Of a stretch of 64,000 nucleotides of DNA, positions 25,446 through 33,183 are shown piece after piece. The stretch is taken from the IMG/VR virus record IMGVR_UViG_3300027777_000023, positions 62,001-126,000 of that record. The stretch is one strand, 5' to 3'. The DNA comes from a virus. The notes beneath the pieces are model-generated. The model made no database searches. It was not told where the DNA came from and saw only the letters and a program-made list of their open reading frames with translations. The stretch's first letter is position 1; each line of letters starts with the position of its first letter. Both the position numbers and the translations under genes were made by a program.

Positions 25446-26339
25446 ATGAAAAAGAATCAAATTAAAGAGCCCAATACAAATAATAAAATTATTGTTTGTC
25501 GCGGGCTCCCGTGACCGGCTAGCGGAAAATCGACATGGGCCAAAGACTTTATTGACCGTAATCCTGGGTGGTTGCGAGTCAACAAAGACGATCTCAGGGC
25601 AATGCTTCACAACAGTAAGTGGAGCAAAGATAATGAAAAGCAGGTATTGCTTGTGCGTGACAGCATGATTATCGGAGCATTGAGTAGAGGGTATGGTGTG
25701 ATTGTTGATGATACGAATTTCGCTAGTCAGCACATCACAAATATTCAACTTATTGCTGAGGATTATAAAGCAGACTTTGAGGTAAAAGACTTTGATGTCT
25801 CGCTTGAAGAATGCTTGAAGCGTAATAGTGAGCGAATGCCTAGGGTCCCGGATCGAGTGATCCTAGATATGTATAATAAATATGTGTTGCCTAACAAACC
25901 TAAAGTCAAAAATAATAAAGATCTACCACCGTGTATTGTATGTGATCTTGACGGCACGCTCGCAATTCATGTAGATCGTGGTCCGTTCGAGTTTGAGAAA
26001 TGCTACTCTGACGAGGTAAATGAGAGTGTGCTGGGCTGTATAGACGCAATGACTAAACGAGGATTCAAGCTAATCTTCGTTAGTGGACGTCCAGATAGCT
26101 GTCGAGACGAGACAGTGCGTTGGTTGAATGATAAGTGTTGGCTCGGTTCTGGATACATATTGTACATGCGAGCTACAGGCGACAACAGAAAAGATAGCAT
26201 AGTGAAGGAGGAGATTTATAAAAATGATATTCTTCCTGAATACTATGTAGAGTTTGTGCTAGACGACAGGCAACAGGTCGTCGATGCATTGCGGGAAATG
26301 GGATTACAAGTATGGCAAGTTGCACGCGGAGATTTTTAA
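25446..26339 (+). CDS. pseT: T4-type polynucleotide kinase/3'-phosphatase with in-frame TGA in the P-loop
   Basis: Apart from one stop codon this is a full-length T4 Pnkp-like enzyme (298 codons; T4 Pnkp has 301 residues). The kinase domain runs from IIVCRGLP to SERMPRVPD. The HAD phosphatase has DLDGTLA and FVSGRPD, and the end (DDRQQVV, then WQVARGDF) closely matches T4. The TGA at 25512-25514 interrupts the Walker A motif: GLP, stop, Pro, ASGKST. Skipping TGACCG would restore G-x4-GKST exactly, and the codon before the stop and the codon after it are both CCG, as in translational hopping. Otherwise the first possible restart in frame is TTG at 25572, which would lack the P-loop. A strong ribosome site (AAAGGAG, five bases before ATG) is unusual in this window. 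Enzyme role: heal 5'-OH and 2',3'-cyclic phosphate ends for the RNA ligases. Confidence 0.85.
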
Positions 26340-26342
26340 AAC

Positions 26343-26627
26343 ATGAATAAATTTACAACAGAACAAATTGAAAAAATTAAAGAAGTGCATACGGAAATAG
26401 CTGACTTGCAAAAAACGCAAGATAAGCTATTTGATCGACTGATAAAAGATTTAGAGTTCGAAGACTATGCTGAAGCATGGCAAAACGACGCTGATTGCTA
26501 TATATTCAAGGACGATAACCCTGCAAACTGGTTGTTTGACACAATATTCAATACTGCCTTTGACGAGCTATGTGACTCGATTAAAAGCATTGAAGAGCAT
26601 TGGGGTATGTACAATCAACGAGATTAG
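26343..26627 (+). CDS. Hypothetical protein
   Basis: 94 residues. The first 50 form a charged helix, and the rest is acidic and aromatic (FDTIFNTAFDELCDSIKSIEE). Three bases after the kinase stop. Not recognised. Confidence 0.6.
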   Translation: MNKFTTEQIEKIKEVHTEIADLQKTQDKLFDRLIKDLEFEDYAEAWQNDADCYIFKDDNPANWLFDTIFNTAFDELCDSIKSIEEHWGMYNQRD

Positions 26628-26639
26628 ATATGACTGGTT

Positions 26640-26668
26640 GCTGCGGTTCCTTCAATAGGGGCCGCAGC
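26640..26668 (+). promoter_or_regulatory. Leader hairpin before the Rnl1-type ligase
   Basis: GCTGCGG pairs perfectly with CCGCAGC at 26662-26668 and ends 15 bases before the preferred ligase start. No T-run follows, so it is more likely a translational or processing element than a terminator. Confidence 0.5.
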
Positions 26669-26683
26669 ACCAACAACAACCCT

Positions 26684-27772
26684 ATGAAACAATTCATGTA
26701 CTTACTCGACAATGGTTTCGTCGTGAGGGAAAGAGAGATAGGTGGTGAGATGTGCTATCTTGTATTTCCATCTTCTTTGGGTGTTAAATGGACCAAGAAT
26801 AATTTGATATACAGAAGCAGTATCTGGACCGCAGATATGAAACCTGTGTCGCTGGGGTTCAAGAAATTCTTTAATTTTGGGGAAGCGCCTGAACTTGTGA
26901 GAGACCCTCGAAGCAGCGATATCTTGCTTGGTGGATCTGTGGTAGAAAAGATCGACGGTTCTTGTCTCATTGTGAGTAGGTTTAAGGGGCAGTTAATCTG
27001 TAGGACCAGAGGCACCTTTGATGCTAGGGAAAAACCTACAGGAAATGAGTTAGACTATCTGGAAAAGAAATATCCAAAAGCTTTCCAAAACGATGACCTG
27101 GCGAGTGAGCAATGCAGTTACGTATACGAGTGGACGACTAGTGCAAATCGTATTGTTGTGGATTATGGAGAGGAGCCAAACATACGATTAATTGCTAGAA
27201 TCTCCCATGAAGACTATCGCTACTCTTATCAGACCGTCCTGGATGGGATAGCTCAGGATATTGCTGTAAGTAGGCCGTACAGGTTGCTCGCTCCTGGTGT
27301 GAGTATGATAAAGACTCAACTAGAAAAGATGCGTCTCAGTGAAGGATACTGTGTGTACTTCAACGATGATCAGGACATCAAGAAAATGAAATGCGACTGG
27401 TATCTGAAAGCTCACAGATTCAGGAGCAACTGTTCATTACCATACATACTAGATTTATTTCTAGAGCAAGATTGTCCAGATATAACCTCATTTGTCGAAG
27501 CGCTTGAAAAAGAGTATGACTTTGAATGCGCTCCTGAAGTCAGGTCGTACGCATCGTCGGTATGTAGAGCCTATGCAGATGTGCAGGTACTCATACTCAG
27601 AGTCAAAGACTTCACAGGCACACTAGACGGCAAAAACAACAGAAAAGCTGCAGCAGAGGCTATATTAGCAGAATACAAGGACTCAGGATTGACAGGGGTA
27701 GCGTTTAATTGCTTGGACGGAAGACAAACAACAAAACATCAACTCAAACAATTGATACTTCAACAACTATGA
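26684..27772 (+). CDS. RNA ligase, T4 Rnl1 type
   Basis: 362 residues (T4 Rnl1 has 374). KKFFNFGE precedes motif I VEKIDGSCLIVS with the nucleotide-accepting lysine. Then come CRTRGTFDA, YVYEWTTSANRIVVDY, the motif IV block EGYCVYF and motif V KCDWYLKAH. Rnl1 enzymes reseal tRNA cut in the anticodon loop, acting after polynucleotide kinase/phosphatase, whose gene lies 0.3 kb upstream. I chose the ATG at 26684; earlier in-frame starts lie before or inside the leader hairpin. Confidence 0.9.
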   Translation: MKQFMYLLDNGFVVREREIGGEMCYLVFPSSLGVKWTKNNLIYRSSIWTADMKPVSLGFKKFFNFGEAPELVRDPRSSDILLGGSVVEKIDGSCLIVSRFKGQLICRTRGTFDAREKPTGNELDYLEKKYPKAFQNDDLASEQCSYVYEWTTSANRIVVDYGEEPNIRLIARISHEDYRYSYQTVLDGIAQDIAVSRPYRLLAPGVSMIKTQLEKMRLSEGYCVYFNDDQDIKKMKCDWYLKAHRFRSNCSLPYILDLFLEQDCPDITSFVEALEKEYDFECAPEVRSYASSVCRAYADVQVLILRVKDFTGTLDGKNNRKAAAEAILAEYKDSGLTGVAFNCLDGRQTTKHQLKQLILQQL

Positions 27773-27936
27773 GTGTAGACGATAAATCAGCATTACTAAT
27801 CACTTTTGGTCTTTTCTCTTTAGTGATTTTGACGGTAGAAACATTAAAAGCATTTGATAAACAACATGACGAAAGAACAAATAGGGATTTACAGAGCGCT
27901 AGCAAAGCACTTCAAGATCAAGCCGGAGATCGTTAA
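27769..27936 (+). CDS. Small membrane protein
   Basis: 55 residues from the ATG at 27769 (ATGA overlap with the ligase stop): one hydrophobic helix (ALLITFGLFSLVILTV) followed by a charged tail. Function unknown. Confidence 0.55.
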   Translation: MSVDDKSALLITFGLFSLVILTVETLKAFDKQHDERTNRDLQSASKALQDQAGDR

Positions 27937-28303
27937 AAACATTGTTGAACGTTACCTCATTGATGTGGGCGGTGAACATCCAGCAATAACAATTGAGTTG
28001 CCGTTTGGTAAGTCATTTAGAGTAGGAGCATCAAAGCATTCTGTAGTAGTGGCAGATATGCTTTTCTACAAAAAGTTTAAAAAGTCTGAGCTCTACGGAG
28101 ATGCAGTCAACTTGTTCGAGAATGAGGAGGTCGACTTTGTGGTTTTCTATTCAGGTAGTGCTCTGATGCTGGTGCAGCCTGAAACGTATTATGATGGTTA
28201 CGGTGGTGTGTTCGTGAAAGATCCTAGCGGCCATCCTTCATTTGTGATTGAGCCCGTCGCGCACCATCTCAATTATAATTATCCACAAGATCCTGTGGAT
28301 TAA
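27866..28303 (+). CDS. Hypothetical protein
   Basis: 145 residues from the ATG at 27866, overlapping the membrane protein gene by 71 bases in another frame. The N-terminus (YRALAKHFKIKPEIVKNIV) resembles a small helical domain, and the C-terminus is Tyr- and Pro-rich. Not recognised. Confidence 0.6.
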   Translation: MTKEQIGIYRALAKHFKIKPEIVKNIVERYLIDVGGEHPAITIELPFGKSFRVGASKHSVVVADMLFYKKFKKSELYGDAVNLFENEEVDFVVFYSGSALMLVQPETYYDGYGGVFVKDPSGHPSFVIEPVAHHLNYNYPQDPVD

Positions 28304-28321
28304 ATATTTGTGTGTTATTGT

Positions 28322-28354
28322 GGTATAATATATTGAGGCAGCGATTAACTGCTG
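28322..28354 (+). promoter_or_regulatory. Extended -10 promoter with leader stem-loop
   Basis: GGTATAATATATTG (TATAAT at 28324-28329, preceded by TG for an extended -10) is followed by CAGC-loop-GCTG. The same layout recurs at 38.67, 41.46 and 47.44 kb. It would drive the 28371 gene. Confidence 0.7.
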
Positions 28355-28370
28355 AATCTTATTATTAACC

Positions 28371-28964
28371 ATGACAACAACAGAAAATACAACAGTGTTT
28401 TCTCAGGCAGTGATGCTTGAGTACGAGCGTAGAGTCCGTTCCGGTGAGAAGGATGTAGAAATTTTCACGCCGGAAGGACGAGGCGCTTTTGTGGCCAGTG
28501 AAGAGGAAGTCGTTACAGCCATCGACGATCTCCTAGAACTGGTTTCAGTTATCGGAGACAACTGGACGGAGGAGTGTACTTATACCGGCAAAGATCATTT
28601 GTCGGTAGATGTATATCGGGCAAAGTTGCCTGATAATTATTGTGCCAGGGTGTGCTACATCCAAATGCAGCATATACCTGAGCCTCACTTCAGGAGAGGT
28701 GAAGTTCTTCCGCAAGTGGATAAAACTGGGCAGCTGTATATGGCTGCTCCTAGGATTATGCCGGTATGGACCTCCAGGAGTATGGTTTCATACTTTGGTG
28801 GGAAGAGGTTTGAAACCTCTGAGCAAGTGATAACTGATAATTATCACTACTTAACATTCAAGATCCGTAAAGACGGTTCGTTGAAGAGTTGGGCACCTGG
28901 TGTTGATAAAGATACCGGTTTGTGCAAAACACTGAGTCAGCAATACGTGTTCGTTGGAGTTTAA
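28371..28964 (+). CDS. Hypothetical protein
   Basis: 197 residues, soluble, alpha/beta, with no motif I recognise. It is the first gene after the promoter at 28324, so it probably starts a new transcription unit that runs to the terminator at 29722. Confidence 0.7.
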   Translation: MTTTENTTVFSQAVMLEYERRVRSGEKDVEIFTPEGRGAFVASEEEVVTAIDDLLELVSVIGDNWTEECTYTGKDHLSVDVYRAKLPDNYCARVCYIQMQHIPEPHFRRGEVLPQVDKTGQLYMAAPRIMPVWTSRSMVSYFGGKRFETSEQVITDNYHYLTFKIRKDGSLKSWAPGVDKDTGLCKTLSQQYVFVGV

Positions 28965-28967
28965 ATT

Positions 28968-29300
28968 ATGAAAACAATACTCACTGTCGGTATAACCTCA
29001 CTAGCCGCTGCCGGTATAGTGTCCTGTGTCATAGATAATTCGACCCTACATATGGTATATGTGGGGTTGAGCACCAGCCTGCTCACAGCTACAGCTGTGG
29101 GTGGGATAATCCAACATTTTAGACAAGAATCAGTGGACTTTAGAGAGGTCTACAGAGAAAAGTATAGAATGCAGAAAGAGAAGATAAACAGCTTGGAAGA
29201 GACCGTTATACAGTTACAGAAAGAAATCTATGCCACAAAACCCACAACGCAATCCTCGCCAGAATCCAGAGTTAGCGTTGTATGGGAACAAGCAAGTTAA
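28968..29300 (+). CDS. Membrane protein with coiled-coil tail
   Basis: 110 residues. Two hydrophobic segments in the first 50 residues (VGITSLAAAGIVSC, VYVGLSTSLLTATAVGGII) are followed by a charged coiled coil. It overlaps the next gene by 71 bases. Function unknown. Confidence 0.6.
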   Translation: MKTILTVGITSLAAAGIVSCVIDNSTLHMVYVGLSTSLLTATAVGGIIQHFRQESVDFREVYREKYRMQKEKINSLEETVIQLQKEIYATKPTTQSSPESRVSVVWEQAS

Positions 29301-29706
29301 AGCTTTTGTAGCTGTAGGCGCTGTTCTTGATGGACTAGCTGCAGAGTACAGCAGCAACAAAGAGTATTACAAAGACTTTATCAGATTCAATTTCTTTAAC
29401 GGGATTGAGTCTGAGAAGTCTGAGTGCAGGGTGCAGTTCTTCGATACCCCCAAACAGGAACGACCTCGACTTAGTAAACTCTATAGACAGTTCGGCAATA
29501 TAGGTAATACGGCCATATATAAAAGATTGAACGTACCGGTCACAAACGCCTCATCTCAATCTCCACTAGAGATAAAGTGGGCATTTGAGTACCATAAAAA
29601 GTACGGACATTGGAAGTACTATGGTGGCTGTTATGTTAGCGATCGAGATATACTACGACCGCTAAATGAAACTGAGGTTGAAAAGTTCCTAGAATTATTC
29701 GACTAA
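29230..29706 (+). CDS. Hypothetical protein
   Basis: 158 residues. The Asn/Gln/Pro-rich start (MPQNPQRNPRQNPEL) is probably disordered, and a basic aromatic body follows (WAFEYHKKYGHWKYYGG). Not recognised. Confidence 0.6.
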   Translation: MPQNPQRNPRQNPELALYGNKQVKAFVAVGAVLDGLAAEYSSNKEYYKDFIRFNFFNGIESEKSECRVQFFDTPKQERPRLSKLYRQFGNIGNTAIYKRLNVPVTNASSQSPLEIKWAFEYHKKYGHWKYYGGCYVSDRDILRPLNETEVEKFLELFD

Positions 29707-29721
29707 GCTAAAATAAAAATT

Positions 29722-29753
29722 GGGAAGACCTTTCGGGGTTTTCCCTTTTTTTT
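29722..29753 (+). terminator. Rho-independent terminator
   Basis: GGGAAGACC pairs with GGTTTTCCC at 29737-29745, followed by eight T. The bases after the T-run (AGCTGTCAG) match the repeated sequence found after the terminators near 41-48 kb. Confidence 0.9.
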
Positions 29754-29781
29754 AGCTGTCAGTACTGATATACTGGAGCAT

Positions 29782-30078
29782 ATGAATAACCCACAAAATA
29801 AAGACGGTTTCACTCTCCCTGAGAGTTTTTTATTGCAGCTGGAAGAATATACTCGTGGGTACATTCTATTCGTTTGTAACGAAAAGGGTGAACTGTACGC
29901 TCATGAAACATTTGATAATCCTGTGATCAAACTAGGATTAACTAATTTCGCAGAGATGCATGTAAACGCCGCGCAAGAATATATGCATAATGTGGCTATC
30001 ATGGCTGAAGAGGAGCATCAGGGAGCGGACGATGGCCCTTCAGATGAGAATATAAACGAAGATGAGCCTGATTTCTAG
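29782..30078 (+). CDS. Acidic hypothetical protein
   Basis: 98 residues with an alpha/beta body and a very acidic tail (DENINEDEPDF). A TATACT box at 29769-29774 lies eight bases before the ATG, so the mRNA may be leaderless. It ends convergently with the endolysin gene on the other strand (4-base overlap). Not recognised. Confidence 0.6.
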   Translation: MNNPQNKDGFTLPESFLLQLEEYTRGYILFVCNEKGELYAHETFDNPVIKLGLTNFAEMHVNAAQEYMHNVAIMAEEEHQGADDGPSDENINEDEPDF

Positions 30079-30698
30079 GAGCAGCTGGCTACCAAAGAAG
30101 CTTCTGCATCTCTTCTTTCCAAGAGACCGTCAAGTCCTTTACCTTCCCAGATACGCTTCATGCTGCGTAGTTGTGCAGCAATTTTAGAATACTGCTTGTC
30201 GGGCACAAGCATCTTTATCACACGCATTTCTCTTCGTGAATCTCCTCGCATAGCTGTTCCTCTATTGAATACCAGAGACACGATGGCCCCATAGGCGTCC
30301 TCATGGAGATCCGCCAACCCAGGGAAAGCTTTCTCTGCAAGTTTTGAGAATTTCGGCCAAGTCAAAGTTTCAAATATATGCTCTGCTTGCTCCCAAGACA
30401 CTGTGATACCCGCTGCGCGCAGCTTTATAGTGTATTGCTTGCCTGCAGCGCCTGTTTTACCTGAAGCTCCCTGGATTAATTCAATTTGTTCGCTAGGTAG
30501 AAATGAAAATATTTGTGCAAGCTCTGCAGGTGTGTAATAACCACAATCGACACCAATAGCGATAGTCGGTCCACTTGCGCCTTTAGGCCATGTAAATTTA
30601 GATAGATATTTTTCATAGTATTTTTGACCGCCACCTACCTCATAATTAAGAAGGAGTGCTAATGTTTTTGCTGAAGGTTTACTCGAGTTCATAATCAT
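30075..30698 (-). CDS. Endolysin (pesticin/T4 lysozyme-like fold)
   Basis: 207 residues. LNYEVGGGQKYYEKYL, with a Glu near the start, followed by GPTIAIGVDCGYY, matches pesticin-like and related lysozyme-fold muramidases, where the Glu and a Thr/Asp after the loop are catalytic. GAIVSLVFNRGTAM is the usual NRG-containing helix. It has no signal peptide and would need the holin. It overlaps the holin gene by 20 bases on the minus strand. Confidence 0.75.
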   Translation of the reverse strand: MIMNSSKPSAKTLALLLNYEVGGGQKYYEKYLSKFTWPKGASGPTIAIGVDCGYYTPAELAQIFSFLPSEQIELIQGASGKTGAAGKQYTIKLRAAGITVSWEQAEHIFETLTWPKFSKLAEKAFPGLADLHEDAYGAIVSLVFNRGTAMRGDSRREMRVIKMLVPDKQYSKIAAQLRSMKRIWEGKGLDGLLERRDAEASLVASCS

Positions 30699-31131
30699 CC
30701 TCCTTTGAATTGGTATGAATCACCGTTACTTCCTCAGTAATATTTGCGGTATAGTTTGTGTTATTGTTAACAGTTGATTCAGCTGTTGTTCCTTGTAGTG
30801 ATGCACTAGAGCTGCTGTTGTACTTCAAGTCTACCAATGCCTGTCCGCCAAGATAGCAAGCCATGATGGTGGCAAAGACCTCCATAGTCTTGGTGAACAT
30901 TGTGGTGTATGAAGATATTGCAGTAGGACTCTCAACCATAAGAAACAAAGCAGCAACACTTCCAACGTAGAAGATCGCGAGAATAACAAAACCAGATATA
31001 GCCAAGAAGAATTTCTTGGAAGCAAGATGGTTTGTACTGGCTAGTTGTTCAACTTGCTCAGGAGGTGTGTTGGGAGGAGCCACACCCTGCTGCAGGAAAG
31101 ATGCTGCGGTTTTTAGGACATTAGTTAACAT
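30679..31131 (-). CDS. Holin-like membrane protein
   Basis: 150 residues with two clear membrane segments (FFLAISGFVILAIFYVGSVA; VFATIMACYLGGQALV), a short loop and a long polar Asn/Thr-rich tail. Its size, topology and place directly before the endolysin fit a holin. It could also be an endolysin regulator. Confidence 0.65.
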   Translation of the reverse strand: MLTNVLKTAASFLQQGVAPPNTPPEQVEQLASTNHLASKKFFLAISGFVILAIFYVGSVAALFLMVESPTAISSYTTMFTKTMEVFATIMACYLGGQALVDLKYNSSSSASLQGTTAESTVNNNTNYTANITEEVTVIHTNSKEDDYELE

Positions 31132-31136
31132 AGAAT

Positions 31137-31658
31137 TTAAAATAGTAGATATACTGCTAAATATCCTACACCAAAAGCGCCGGCAGGTCCAGCTACCGTA
31201 ATCAATGGCGCCCAGGCACCCACAACCACAGACAAGGAAGAAACCAGAGTCACGCCAAACCTAAAGTATAAAAGGACCATTGCAACTCCGACAAAATAAC
31301 AAGCAAGTGATTTAAGTCTGTAATACTTTTTTAAATCTGCCGCTGCCTTGGCTTTTAATTGAGTTATCTTTTCAGCTAAACCTGCAACTTGCTCTCTGGT
31401 GGCTAAAGTTTCATGATAATAGCTATCTTTCTGACTTTGCTGCTCTAGTCCCCAGGCTTCCATATTCCGCAGGCTAACCTCAATAGTTACACGGTCGTCT
31501 CTGAGATTGTTTGCGGTTTTATCTGCGTCTGAAATGTCTTTTCTAAGTGCAGTAATTTCAACTTTAAGTTTTTGTTTGATGGTTGCATTCAAGTTCTCAC
31601 CAAATGCAGACGCAGCAAACAAAAACACCAGTAGAAAAGAAGTGAAGTAGTGTTTCAT
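31137..31658 (-). CDS. Coiled-coil membrane protein of the lysis cassette (possible spanin partner)
   Basis: 173 residues. A signal-like N-terminus (HYFTSFLLVFLFAASAFG) is followed by a long periplasmic-type coiled coil and then two hydrophobic stretches at the C-terminus. The lipoprotein gene lies directly before it, so the pair resembles an inner/outer spanin pair, although the C-terminal membrane segments are unusual for an i-spanin. Confidence 0.55.
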   Translation of the reverse strand: MKHYFTSFLLVFLFAASAFGENLNATIKQKLKVEITALRKDISDADKTANNLRDDRVTIEVSLRNMEAWGLEQQSQKDSYYHETLATREQVAGLAEKITQLKAKAAADLKKYYRLKSLACYFVGVAMVLLYFRFGVTLVSSLSVVVGAWAPLITVAGPAGAFGVGYLAVYLLF

Positions 31659-31873
31659 TACGGTGTTGTGGATAAGCTATCGACAAGAATTTCAATTCTT
31701 TCGATTCTTGTCGCTGCTGCTTTTAAAGATTTTTCAATACTTGAGATATTAGCTCCCAGCGAACCTGTATTTATAGTCGGAGGTTTTGAGGTCGATGGTG
31801 GAGGCAATGGCGGTCTAGATGTAGCGCAGCCAATCAACACTAAAAATAAAGACAAAACAGCGAGCTTACTCAT
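31658..31873 (-). CDS. Small lipoprotein, probable o-spanin
   Basis: 71 residues with a lipoprotein signal (VLSLFLVLIGCATS, lipobox IGC), a Pro-rich stretch (RPPLPPPSTSKPP) and a short coiled coil. This is the usual make-up of an outer-membrane spanin. It implies a host with an outer membrane. Confidence 0.7.
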   Translation of the reverse strand: MSKLAVLSLFLVLIGCATSRPPLPPPSTSKPPTINTGSLGANISSIEKSLKAAATRIERIEILVDSLSTTP

Positions 31874-31875
31874 AA

Positions 31876-32232
31876 TTACATTTGATCAAGCTGTGCCTGC
31901 ACTTTTTGAATTCGTTCTAATAGCAGATTTATAGTTTGCTCAGAACGTTTATCTATAGCCAAATCTTCTTCAAGACGCGCACTATCTTTTATCTGCTGGC
32001 GGTTGGCTGCCATAAGAATGAATGGAGCCTGAAGAGCGGCCACACAAGAAAGAACAAGATTAAGTAGGATATATGGATATGGGTCTACAGGAGCAAGCAA
32101 ACCCCAAGTATTAACAGCAATCCAAACAACTATAATAGAAACACACACAATGATAGCCCACCAACTACCACCAAATTTAGCTATGCGATCAGCTAGCTTG
32201 TCTCCGAATGATAGGTTTTCGTCAGGACTCAT
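31876..32232 (-). CDS. DUF1003 family membrane protein
   Basis: 118 residues from the ATG at 32232. LSFGDKLADRIAKFGGSWW, YPYILLNLVLSCVAALQAPF and LMAANRQQIKD are the DUF1003 signature, with two membrane helices and a C-terminal coiled coil. The function of the family is unknown. An upstream in-frame start at 32289 would overlap the next gene. Confidence 0.85.
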   Translation of the reverse strand: MSPDENLSFGDKLADRIAKFGGSWWAIIVCVSIIVVWIAVNTWGLLAPVDPYPYILLNLVLSCVAALQAPFILMAANRQQIKDSARLEEDLAIDKRSEQTINLLLERIQKVQAQLDQM

Positions 32233-32236
32233 AAAA

Positions 32237-32782
32237 TTATTTGGTTGGAAAAGATTTCGCCGGTTCGTATCGTTGTTGCTGTTTATCAATATACATAAGA
32301 ACTCTATTCAAATCATCCCGCAGAGCATCTTGTTTACTATGCATTGCACTCACAAACCAGATGGCTCCCATAAGCTGAATAAAGATAGCCAAGGCAGTGC
32401 TTGTAAACAATCTTGTGAATAGCTGCTTCGTTGAGTTGTAACTATGCGCTGCTTGTCTTAAAAAGTCTAGATCTCTTGATATTGCCGAGAAATCTGCCTT
32501 TACAGCCTCTATCGTACCCCGCAACCCATTTCTACCGTCAACCCCAATACTGATATGCATTGCGTCTGTCACCTTTTCACGAGTTTCTTTAACAACACGG
32601 TCTAGTGCCTCATGCTGGGTTTTCCCTACCTCCACTATAGAGTCCATTCTCAATTTAAGATTAGTTAATTCTAAATCTAAAAGCCTTTTATACATATCTA
32701 AGTCAGCTTTTAAACAAATTAATTTGTGCTGCTCAGATATATTAGAATCTTCCGGGCTTGTTAAATTGTCGTCTTCCAACAT
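32237..32782 (-). CDS. Coiled-coil membrane protein
   Basis: 181 residues: a long charged helix region, then one membrane helix near residue 130 (LAIFIQLMGAIWFVSAM) and a charged tail. Part of the minus-strand lysis/portal operon. Not recognised. Confidence 0.6.
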   Translation of the reverse strand: MLEDDNLTSPEDSNISEQHKLICLKADLDMYKRLLDLELTNLKLRMDSIVEVGKTQHEALDRVVKETREKVTDAMHISIGVDGRNGLRGTIEAVKADFSAISRDLDFLRQAAHSYNSTKQLFTRLFTSTALAIFIQLMGAIWFVSAMHSKQDALRDDLNRVLMYIDKQQQRYEPAKSFPTK

Positions 32783-32825
32783 AAGTCAAAGTGAGAATGG
32801 TTACTCTAGAGTATAAACTAACGGA

Positions 32826-33182
32826 CTATGATTGTCGCTTAATAATATCTATTTTTTGCTCCGGCTCACTGAGCTCTTCATCAGACACATAATAATTTAA
32901 CTCTCTAGCGTCGTATGTGGCTTCCTCTTGCTTGTCCAGAGGTTCTACCTGCTTTTTGCTGCCCTTGAACACAGAGCGTACAGAATCGTTATAGACCTTA
33001 TCAACGATCAATAACTCGCTCGTGCCTACTTCACCAAGATATATCCCTTTTCTGGGTACAGGAAGAGCATGCTCCACACAAGTCCATCGACTTTCAGGAA
33101 CACCCAGTGAAGCTAAGGCTTCTACGCGTTCCTGGGGAATTACTTTACCACTAACGATACATTTATAGATTTTATTAGTCAT
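32826..33182 (-). CDS. Hypothetical protein with DksA-like Cys/Ile-Pro motif
   Basis: 118 residues. KCIVSGKVIPQERVEAL followed by WTCVEHA recalls the zinc-finger region of DksA/TraR-like proteins, but only part of the metal site is present. The C-terminus is acidic. It lies one base after the portal stop. Assignment weak. Confidence 0.5.
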   Translation of the reverse strand: MTNKIYKCIVSGKVIPQERVEALASLGVPESRWTCVEHALPVPRKGIYLGEVGTSELLIVDKVYNDSVRSVFKGSKKQVEPLDKQEEATYDARELNYYVSDEELSEPEQKIDIIKRQS

Positions 33183-33183
33183 T

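Noticed and set aside
25512-25514. TGA recoded as Trp or selenocysteine genome-wide
   Set aside because: TGA ends many genes here (for example at 627-629 and 4363-4365), and Trp is written TGG throughout. An amino acid at this site would also leave the P-loop two residues too long.
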